Origin: Thiopontia sp964416755
GTDB lineage: Bacteria; Pseudomonadota; Gammaproteobacteria; GCF-002020875
NCBI GenBank assembly: GCA_964416755.1
Contig: CAYQFH010000072.1
Location: 1 to 13,648, forward strand
Length of the DNA stretch: 13,648 bases
Direction: 5' to 3'
Shown here in pieces: positions 7,865 through 13,648 of this stretch (the stretch's first letter is position 1; every line of letters starts with the position of its first letter). The position numbers were made by a program, and so were the translations under genes. The notes under the pieces were generated by a model that was not told the DNA's origin, did not search any database, and worked only from the letters and a program-made list of their open reading frames with translations.

Positions 7865-9637
7865 ATGACACAACCTTATATGGAAAGAACCGGAGAACAG
7901 CATAGTCAGGAACTTCAGCTTGAGTTGAACTCCCGGCTGCTTGTTATTGATGATAACGAGTCGATGTTCGGGCTGTATGAGGGGTTGTTTATCGGTGAAA
8001 CAGAGGATGAAACTGAGCTGGATGAGTTGGAACAGCTGGTCGGGGATGAGACGATCAACAGTATGTTCCAGTCGGAGACCGGGGTGCAGTTTCAACTCGA
8101 CTGTGTCAAAAGTGGTGAGGCAGGTTATGAGAAGGTTGAGGGTTCGCTCAAGAGTCACTCTCCTTATGGTGTGATACTGCTCGATATGCGCATGCCCGGA
8201 GGGTGGGATGGTCTGGAGACTGCGGAGCAGATTCGTGTCATTGATCAGGAGGTGCGAATCATCTTTGTGACGGCCTACATGGATTATGATATCGCTGAGA
8301 TTCGCGAACGGGTGGGGATGAATTTTGAGTTTATCTCCAAACCCTTCAAGAACGAGCAGCTCTATCAGATGGTGCTCTCACAGGCATACAGCTGGATGCA
8401 GTTCCACAAGTTCTCATCATCCAATGACATCTCCGGAAGGATATCCAGTGAGTTGATAGAGACCCGGGAGGAGCTGATTCGCGCCAGAGATGAAGCCGAG
8501 CGGGCCAACCGGGTCAAGGATGACTTTCTCGCTTCCATGAGTCATGAGCTGAGGACACCACTTACTTCGATTATCGGCAACAGCGAATTTCTGATGGAGG
8601 AGGGGGCGTGCAGAAACTGCGCCTCTGCTGAAACATTGGAGACACTGCAGTCCATTGCCACTGCAGGGCGAATTCAGCTGGCACTGATTGATGATATCCT
8701 CGATATGTCGAAGATAGAGTCTGGCAAGTTCACGATTGAAGAGCGCCCCTTCAACCTCTCGGTGCTGTTGAAGGATCTTCGCAGCATGTTCGAAACGCAA
8801 GCGCAGGATATTGGGGTGTCGTTCAGGATTGAACAACTCAACAGGGAGGAGTTTCTGCTTCAGGGGGATGGGCAGAGAATCGGTCAAGTGCTGATTAACC
8901 TGATTGGCAATGCGCTCAAATTCACGGAAAAGGGGAGCGTCTCTCTGACAACACGTACAGAGAGTGGTCAGATTTTCTTTACGGTAAAAGATAGTGGTAT
9001 TGGTATGGCTCCAGAGATGATGGAGCGACTGTTCAGCCGCTTTGAGCAGGCTGATGGTTCCATCACAAGACGCTTTGGTGGCAGTGGTCTGGGGCTCTAT
9101 ATCTCCATGAATCTGGCGCAGATGATGGGGGGAACCATTGAGGTCAGTAGTGAGGCGGGGGTTGGTTCAACCTTTGAACTGGTTCTGCCCTACCGGTGCA
9201 GTCATCTTACAGATCGTCGACAGGAGGATGAGAACAAGCCCAGAAGCGTGATCGGCAAGCGCTTGAAAGGGGAGATCCTGGTTGCTGAAGATACGCTATT
9301 GATTCAGCAGTTGGTCCGTCGCACACTGGAGAAGATGGGATTGATTGTCTCTGTTGCCGGCAACGGAAAAGAGGCCATTGAACAGGTGAAAAAACACCGT
9401 TTTGATGCCATCCTGATGGATATGCAGATGCCGGAGATGGATGGCATTGAGGCAACCCGACTATTACGAGAACGGGGCGTCACCATCCCGATTATTGCCT
9501 TGACCGCCAATGTGATGGAGAAGCATCGCAGTCAGTTTATCGAAGCAGGGTGTGATGAATTTATCGGCAAGCCAATCGATAACAGTGAGCTGCATAGAGT
9601 GCTGGATCAGTACCTCGGTAAACGCTCAAAATCATAG
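7865..9637 (+). CDS. Soluble hybrid kinase REC-HisKA-HATPase-REC
   Basis: 590 residues from the ATG at 7865, with no TM segment. The N-terminal receiver, about 23-178, has Asp29/Asp30, phospho-acceptor Asp107 in LLDMRMPGGWDG, TAY and Lys159. Between its first helix and second strand it carries an acidic insertion of about 25 residues (about 43-72). I recognise this enlarged receiver type, with its MP-GWDG signature, from other large signalling proteins. A linker helix (193-218) leads to HisKA with His227, then HATPase_c (Asn349, DSGIG 376-380, GGSGLGL), and a C-terminal REC (Glu475/Asp476, Asp519, Lys569). The loop between the two DHp helices is longer than in the paralogs and contains a Cys-x-x-Cys pair (Cys249, Cys252). 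Input probably comes from another kinase or HPt through the first receiver. The start is uncertain: no good ribosome binding site precedes 7865, ATG 7880 is an alternative, and the frame stays open further upstream into the HPt gene. Confidence 0.93.
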   Translation: MTQPYMERTGEQHSQELQLELNSRLLVIDDNESMFGLYEGLFIGETEDETELDELEQLVGDETINSMFQSETGVQFQLDCVKSGEAGYEKVEGSLKSHSPYGVILLDMRMPGGWDGLETAEQIRVIDQEVRIIFVTAYMDYDIAEIRERVGMNFEFISKPFKNEQLYQMVLSQAYSWMQFHKFSSSNDISGRISSELIETREELIRARDEAERANRVKDDFLASMSHELRTPLTSIIGNSEFLMEEGACRNCASAETLETLQSIATAGRIQLALIDDILDMSKIESGKFTIEERPFNLSVLLKDLRSMFETQAQDIGVSFRIEQLNREEFLLQGDGQRIGQVLINLIGNALKFTEKGSVSLTTRTESGQIFFTVKDSGIGMAPEMMERLFSRFEQADGSITRRFGGSGLGLYISMNLAQMMGGTIEVSSEAGVGSTFELVLPYRCSHLTDRRQEDENKPRSVIGKRLKGEILVAEDTLLIQQLVRRTLEKMGLIVSVAGNGKEAIEQVKKHRFDAILMDMQMPEMDGIEATRLLRERGVTIPIIALTANVMEKHRSQFIEAGCDEFIGKPIDNSELHRVLDQYLGKRSKS

Positions 9638-9680
9638 TAGTGGAGAAGAAGCGGGAAAACCGTCGCTGAATAAATCAATC

Positions 9681-12020
9681 ATGGGTGATTTACGTTTTGT
9701 TACTGTAATTGCAATCTACCTGTTGGGTACTGCCTTGTATGGTGGCTACGTCTATGAGTCCACCAAACAGCGTACGCTGGAAGAGATTGATAACCGACTG
9801 TTGGTGGCGGCAGGAGGGCTCGATGCTGTGCTGGGAGAGGCGTTCCATGATCGGGTATTGACCCGGGATTCTGAGACTAAGGCTGCAAGCAGGGCATTGA
9901 TGAAGAGGCTTGGCCATTACAACAGGTCAATGGGCACCAAGTACGTTTACAGTTTGATTAAACGGGATAACCTCATCTATTTCACCTCATCCAACCCCAC
10001 GGAAGAGGAGCTGGCTGACGAGAACTTTACCATCTTCCTCTACCCCTATGAGGAGGCGAATCCGGAAGACTATAGCGGTTTTGAACAGAACGCCCCATTC
10101 TTCTTTGAAGCCAAGGATCGCTGGGGGCACTTCCGCTCGATCCGCATTCCACGCACAACTCCGGGTGGTTATACCTATCTGCTGGGCGCGGATGTCACCA
10201 TGGATGAGGTTGCAGAGCAGTTGAACTATCCGGTGTTTGAGGCGCTGGCTACCGCGCTCTTTTTTCTGCTGATCATCCTTCCGGGAATCAATTTCTATCT
10301 CAGAGAGCGGAGCAAGATTGAGCAGCAGCTGGGTGAATTCAACCAGCAGTTGGAGCAGCAGGTGGAGGAGAGGACCACGGAGCTGTTGATTGCAACCCGG
10401 GCGAAGGATGAGTTTCTGGCATCCATGAGCCATGAGCTGCGTACTCCATTGACCTCAATTCTCGGTTACTGCGATGTGTTGCTGGATGAACAGAAGGATC
10501 TGCAGCAGATCAAGTATCTTCATGCCATTCGCTCTTCCGGAGAGGGGCAGCTGGCGTTGGTCAATGACATCCTTGATATGTCCAAGATCCAGTCTGGAAA
10601 ATTCACCATTGAGCAGCTTCCGTTTTCACTGCAAGCGCTGATAGAGGAGATCCAGTCCATGTTTGCAGTGAAAGCACAGGATGCCGGGCTTGTGCTCCAT
10701 GTTGATCAGCAACAGCGGGAGCCCTTCAGGTTGTTGGGAGATGCACAGCGTATCAAGCAGGTGCTGCTCAATTTGATCGGCAATGCGATCAAGTTTACAG
10801 AGAGTGGAAGTGTCAAACTCTCGGTCTTCAGGAATGGTGATGAGCTGCAGTTTGACGTGATCGATACTGGTGTGGGGATTCAACCGAAAAACATGGAGAA
10901 GCTGTTTCAGCGGTTTCAGCAGGAAGATGGCACTATCTCTCGTCGTTATGGTGGGACCGGTCTGGGGCTGTTTATCTCACGGAGTCTGGCAGAGATGATG
11001 GGTGGTGCAGTAACTGCTGAGAGTGTGGTGGGAGAGGGTTCGGTCTTTTCACTTCGTATCCCCTACCAGAAGACCGATCAAGAGGATCGGTTTGTTGCGG
11101 AATTGCGAAACAGCCGGGCTTCGAGTTCACAACCCCTGCAGGGAACCATACTGCTGGTTGAAGATACCCCGCTGCTACAGCAGCTGATCAAACGGATGTT
11201 GATCAAGCTTGGACTGGATGTGGAAACAGCGGACAATGGATCAATCGCTGTAGAGAAGGCGATGGACCGATCGTATGACCTTGTGTTGATGGATATGCAG
11301 ATGCCGGTCATGGACGGGATTGAAGCAACCCAAGTGCTACGGGAGCGTGGCTTTACATGTCCGATTATTGCTTTGACGGCTAACGTGATGCAAAAACATC
11401 AGGAACAGTTCAAGGCAGCAGGTTGCGATGGCTTTCTGGGGAAACCGATTGATAGAGAGACGTTGAAATTGACGCTGGAGACTTTCCTCAAGCCCGATGA
11501 GGAGGAGACAGGCAAGCTGGATATACTGCCCATTGAGTGGCAACCTGAATACTCGGTTGGTGCCCCGCTGATGGATCAGCACCACCAGTCAATCATTGCT
11601 TTGATTAATCAGCTGATTGAACACTACTCGGAGGGTGAGTCGGGAGGCTCGAAACAGCGAATCGGTGAAATACTGATTCAGTTGAATCAATATGCAGATA
11701 CTCATCTGAAGACTGAAGAGGAGTTACTGGAGGTGGCGGGTTATGCAGAGTTGGAGGCGCACCGGCTGTTACATGAAAAATATCGGCGCATGATCTCCTC
11801 GTTCTACGAATTTGAACCCAATGCGGGCACTGTAGGAGAATTTATAGTGCAACTCAGAGAGTGGTGGTATAGCCATATATTGAAGGAGGATATGGCCTAT
11901 AAGCCATTTGTGGAGTCTCGACCAGAGGTGGAGACGGATGATGAATTTACCGGACGCTTGAGAGAGACTGATCAGGGAGATTCGCACTCAGAGCAAGAGG
12001 ATGGCTTGAACCGTGAATAA
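9681..12020 (+). CDS. Two-TM hybrid kinase with Cache-like sensor and C-terminal hemerythrin domain
   Basis: 779 residues from the ATG at 9681. TM1 is about 6-24, an extracytoplasmic region about 25-183, TM2 about 187-207. The extracytoplasmic part has YVYSLI, IYFTSS, RWGHFRSI and a final GADVT strand, a pattern I associate with single Cache/PAS-like sensor folds; this is inferred. A short coiled coil (210-240) leads to HisKA with His251, HATPase_c (Asn368, DTGVG 395-399, GGTGLGL) and REC (Glu494/Asp495, Asp538, Lys588). A hemerythrin domain at about 618-745 has all di-iron ligands: His635, His675, Glu679, His694, His698, His732 and Asp737. An acidic, low-complexity tail (746-779) replaces the HPt found after hemerythrin in the kinase at 2071. 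It may sense an external cue and cytoplasmic O2 or redox state together. The frame is open upstream to 9552, but that stretch overlaps the previous gene's receiver and puts unrelated residues before TM1, so 9681 is preferred; no clear ribosome binding site is visible. Confidence 0.93.
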   Translation: MGDLRFVTVIAIYLLGTALYGGYVYESTKQRTLEEIDNRLLVAAGGLDAVLGEAFHDRVLTRDSETKAASRALMKRLGHYNRSMGTKYVYSLIKRDNLIYFTSSNPTEEELADENFTIFLYPYEEANPEDYSGFEQNAPFFFEAKDRWGHFRSIRIPRTTPGGYTYLLGADVTMDEVAEQLNYPVFEALATALFFLLIILPGINFYLRERSKIEQQLGEFNQQLEQQVEERTTELLIATRAKDEFLASMSHELRTPLTSILGYCDVLLDEQKDLQQIKYLHAIRSSGEGQLALVNDILDMSKIQSGKFTIEQLPFSLQALIEEIQSMFAVKAQDAGLVLHVDQQQREPFRLLGDAQRIKQVLLNLIGNAIKFTESGSVKLSVFRNGDELQFDVIDTGVGIQPKNMEKLFQRFQQEDGTISRRYGGTGLGLFISRSLAEMMGGAVTAESVVGEGSVFSLRIPYQKTDQEDRFVAELRNSRASSSQPLQGTILLVEDTPLLQQLIKRMLIKLGLDVETADNGSIAVEKAMDRSYDLVLMDMQMPVMDGIEATQVLRERGFTCPIIALTANVMQKHQEQFKAAGCDGFLGKPIDRETLKLTLETFLKPDEEETGKLDILPIEWQPEYSVGAPLMDQHHQSIIALINQLIEHYSEGESGGSKQRIGEILIQLNQYADTHLKTEEELLEVAGYAELEAHRLLHEKYRRMISSFYEFEPNAGTVGEFIVQLREWWYSHILKEDMAYKPFVESRPEVETDDEFTGRLRETDQGDSHSEQEDGLNRE

Positions 12021-13077
12021 CTGTTTTGATCCTGACATTGCAATGATGCCAATTCTCACCGCTACGTGGGATCATCATCCTGCTGAAGCGGTCGTTGATT
12101 ATCAGAATTCGAGGTTGCAAGAGACGATCGGTTGCTGGACCGGGAAGCCTCTGGTGGATCTACTGGGGGCGATTGTCGGTAGTGATGGCAAAGCGGAGCT
12201 GGAGCAGCTGATCAGGGAGCAGCAGATCATCCTGTATGGAAAGCTTTCCGGGCTGGATGTGAAGTTCCACTCGCGAATGGGGGAGGCGCACATTCAGATG
12301 GTGATTTCAGACAATACCGAGATTCACCAACTGCGAGACAAGATCAAGCATGAAGAGGTGATCCACTCATTCCTCAGTGTGAGTTCGCATGAGCTGAGAA
12401 CCCCTTTGAGTGTGTTGCTGGGGGCGCTTGCAATGGTGATGGATGAGATGGAGGATGGGGAGTTACGTCAACTGTTGTCGCTCTCGCTGGAGGGTGCGAC
12501 TCAGCTGGATCATACTGTGAATCAGATGTTGAGCAGTTTCCAGAGTGGCAAGAGCTCGCTGGATGAGACGGATGTGGTTGAAGCGACAGACATCAACGGC
12601 TATATCGAACAGTGTCATAAAAAAGAGATGCTGCCCTATCTGGCAAATCTCCAGTTTACGGATGAGGGTCTGTTGCTGGAGGCAACCTCAAAAGTGGCTG
12701 TATCAGAAAAACAGCTCGACAAGATCTTCTCCGAGATCATGATCAACCTGAAACGCAATACACCGCCTCATGGTGAGGTCACGATATCGACCCGTGATGA
12801 GTCTGAGTCGGTATTGGTTGTAGTGGAAAATGAGGGTGAAGGGATACCGCCGGAGTCGATCGAAAAGGTCTTTGAGCCCCTGTTCCGTTATCAAGACCCT
12901 CTTACCCATACCAGTGGATTTGACTATCAGTGTGGTGGAATGGGGATGGGGTTGTCGATCATCAGGAAAATCATTGTGCAGGCGGGGGGGAAGATCTGGT
13001 TTGAAAACCGTGCGCCGCAAACGGATGGAGAGAGAGGCCGGGTTGCACTGCATCTGCTTTTCCCCAAAATAACTTGA
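12013..13077 (+). CDS. Non-hybrid cytoplasmic histidine kinase with N-terminal PAS-like region
   Basis: 354 residues with no TM segment and no receiver. Residues 1-105 form a divergent PAS-like region (low confidence), followed by HisKA with FLSVSSHELRTPL, His126. The HATPase_c domain has N-box Asn249 (INLKRNTP), a G1 box reading NEGEG with Asn273 where Asp is usual, and a G2 region GGMGMGLSIIRKI at 308-320. Asn at that position occurs in some active kinases, so loss of activity should not be assumed. The core is clearly distant from the five hybrid kinases, so it is not part of their local expansion. The GTG start at 12013 overlaps the previous gene by 8 nt, with AGAGG at 11996-12000 upstream, suggesting translational coupling. 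By family knowledge it would phosphorylate a separate receiver; the stand-alone N-terminal receivers of its neighbours are candidates, which is inference. Confidence 0.88.
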   Translation: MNNCFDPDIAMMPILTATWDHHPAEAVVDYQNSRLQETIGCWTGKPLVDLLGAIVGSDGKAELEQLIREQQIILYGKLSGLDVKFHSRMGEAHIQMVISDNTEIHQLRDKIKHEEVIHSFLSVSSHELRTPLSVLLGALAMVMDEMEDGELRQLLSLSLEGATQLDHTVNQMLSSFQSGKSSLDETDVVEATDINGYIEQCHKKEMLPYLANLQFTDEGLLLEATSKVAVSEKQLDKIFSEIMINLKRNTPPHGEVTISTRDESESVLVVVENEGEGIPPESIEKVFEPLFRYQDPLTHTSGFDYQCGGMGMGLSIIRKIIVQAGGKIWFENRAPQTDGERGRVALHLLFPKIT

Positions 13078-13125
13078 TTATCTGGCAAGTGGGAGAGTCG
13101 CTGATTTTTGTGGCCCCATGAAATG

Positions 13126-13157
13126 AAAACCCCGATGTCGTAATACGACACCGGGGT
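13126..13157 (-). terminator. Intrinsic terminator of the small - strand gene
   Basis: Arms 13129-13140 and 13146-13157 form a 12-bp GC-rich stem with one A-C mismatch and the loop TAATA. Read on the - strand, the stem ends in TTTT and lies about 30 nt past the stop codon, as expected for a Rho-independent terminator. On the + strand no T-run follows, so it would be at best a weak terminator for the kinase array. Confidence 0.8.
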
Positions 13158-13185
13158 CTGGCGCTACAAAAATGTAAGTTCAGTC

Positions 13186-13512
13186 TTACTGAGCAGCAGG
13201 TGCTACAGGAGCAACCGGGTAGTAAGCTGGACGAGTCTCGGTGCGCAGATCGCTGTCACCCTTGAAACGTGCATTCTCGGCAGCGTCCATGTCCGCCTGC
13301 ATGTCGGAAGAGCCCTTACCGGCAGCATTAACAGTCATGCTGAAGTTACCCTCAGCGTCGCCCTTGCCGGCAGCAGCGCCACGGCCCTTGCCGTCGAAAG
13401 CGCCATCAGCAGAACCGGTGCCGTAACCAGACTGGTTGTCGTCACCACCGAAGAAGGCAGAAGCACTGTTGGCAACAGCAACGAGAGCGATAGTAGCAAT
13501 AATCTTTTTCAT
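13186..13512 (-). CDS. Small secreted Gly/Ala-rich protein, possible sulfur globule family
   Basis: 108 residues. A clear Sec signal peptide spans 1-19 (MKK, hydrophobic core, ANSASA cleavage site), leaving a mature protein of about 89 residues that begins FFGG. The mature part is rich in Gly, Ala, Asp and Lys, has no Cys, repeats small GKG/GDG-like units (41-67), includes an acidic helix-like stretch (69-85) and ends with PAYYPVAPVAP. This composition and the signal peptide resemble small structural proteins annotated as sulfur globule family in sulfur-oxidising gammaproteobacteria; I recognise the style but not a specific member, so the function is tentative. The start is chosen for an AGGGGA site (13519-13524) 6 nt upstream; an earlier in-frame ATG at 13557 overlaps the -10 box and is unlikely. 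Consensus-like -10, strong ribosome binding site and own terminator suggest high expression as a single gene, convergent to the kinase array. A small periplasmic or surface-layer structural protein is the alternative. Confidence 0.8.
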   Translation of the reverse strand: MKKIIATIALVAVANSASAFFGGDDNQSGYGTGSADGAFDGKGRGAAAGKGDAEGNFSMTVNAAGKGSSDMQADMDAAENARFKGDSDLRTETRPAYYPVAPVAPAAQ

Positions 13513-13555
13513 GAGTAGTCCCCTAAAAATTGTGAAGTAAGTTTGAATAGGGAGC

Positions 13556-13584
13556 ATTATACAGAATTCAATGATTTTTTATAA
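13556..13584 (-). promoter_or_regulatory. Promoter of the small secreted protein gene
   Basis: On the - strand a perfect TATAAT (13561-13556) is preceded, after 17 nt, by TTATAA (13584-13579), a poor -35 match. A strongly AT-rich tract (about 13574-13600) covers and extends upstream of the -35, like an UP element. The predicted start near 13549 gives a leader of about 37 nt that contains the ribosome binding site. Confidence 0.6.
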
Positions 13585-13621
13585 TAAATATAATTTATTC
13601 GTCCCGCGTAAGGTTAAAACC

Positions 13622-13637
13622 ACCGTCTTCAGACGGT
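13622..13637. repeat. Perfect 16-nt palindrome, possible IS200/IS605-type end
   Basis: ACCGTCT and AGACGGT are perfect inverted arms with TC in the centre (in practice a 6-bp stem and TTCA loop). Hairpins with a CTTCAG centre of this kind are common at ends of IS200/IS605 and IS1341-type elements. No transposase or TnpB is visible inside the window, so this could be a solo end, a remnant, the edge of an element lying to the right, or an unrelated small hairpin. Confidence 0.35.
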
Positions 13638-13648
13638 CAGATTTATCT

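Noticed and set aside
8417..8887. Long open frames on the - strand inside the kinases (for example 156 codons here, and others at 4318-4764, 5631-6056 and 9987-10433)
   Set aside because: They lie opposite well-conserved kinase domains, have no recognisable domains or ribosome binding sites, and recur at similar places in the paralogs, as expected for antisense shadows.
9552..9680. Earlier start for the membrane hemerythrin kinase inside the previous gene
   Set aside because: The added residues are an out-of-frame reading of the previous receiver's end and would displace TM1 from the N-terminus.
12829..12850. Kinase at 12013 as an inactive pseudokinase because of Asn273
   Set aside because: Asn at this position is seen in other kinases, and the His, N-box and glycine-rich boxes are intact, so inactivity is not supported.
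1..13648. CRISPR array, tRNA, rRNA or known riboswitch
   Set aside because: No regularly spaced short repeats, cloverleaf-like sequence or recognisable conserved RNA was seen. The repeats present are protein-coding paralogy.

Overview
The window looks like a gammaproteobacterial chromosome segment of moderate GC content, most likely from a sulfur-oxidising lineage. That placement is an inference. It rests on the style of the signalling proteins and on a small secreted Gly/Ala-rich protein at the right end that resembles the sulfur globule family. No rRNA, tRNA or other marker gene is present to confirm it.

From the left edge to about 13080, everything on the + strand is phosphorelay machinery. 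In order: (1) a membrane PAS hybrid histidine kinase whose 5' end lies outside the window (2-1915); (2) a soluble 915-residue kinase with layout REC-REC-HisKA-HATPase-REC-hemerythrin-HPt (2071-4818); (3) a BvgS/EvgS-type hybrid kinase with a periplasmic solute-binding domain and a PAS domain (4977-7376); (4) a small free-standing HPt protein (7498-7815); (5) a soluble REC-kinase-REC protein (7865-9637); (6) a two-TM hybrid kinase with a C-terminal hemerythrin domain (9681-12020); (7) a shorter kinase without a receiver (12013-13077). The last four are tightly packed (gaps of 49 and 43 nt, then an 8-nt overlap) and probably form one transcript. The first three are separated by gaps of about 120-160 nt.

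The five hybrid kinases share nearly the same HisKA-HATPase-REC core, even at the DNA level, and differ mainly in their input modules. This is a local expansion in which one phosphotransfer engine carries different sensors: extracytoplasmic domains, PAS, solute binding, receivers and O2/redox-type di-iron hemerythrin. Only two HPt modules serve five terminal receivers, and no DNA-binding, GGDEF, EAL or HD-GYP output domain is present. The cluster therefore looks like an input-integrating hub whose output regulator lies elsewhere.

Convergent to this array is a small, apparently strongly expressed gene on the - strand (13186-13512). It has a consensus -10 box, a good ribosome binding site, a signal peptide and its own terminator hairpin. 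The extreme right edge carries a short perfect palindrome resembling an IS200/IS605-type end. No CRISPR array, tRNA, rRNA or intact mobile element was seen.
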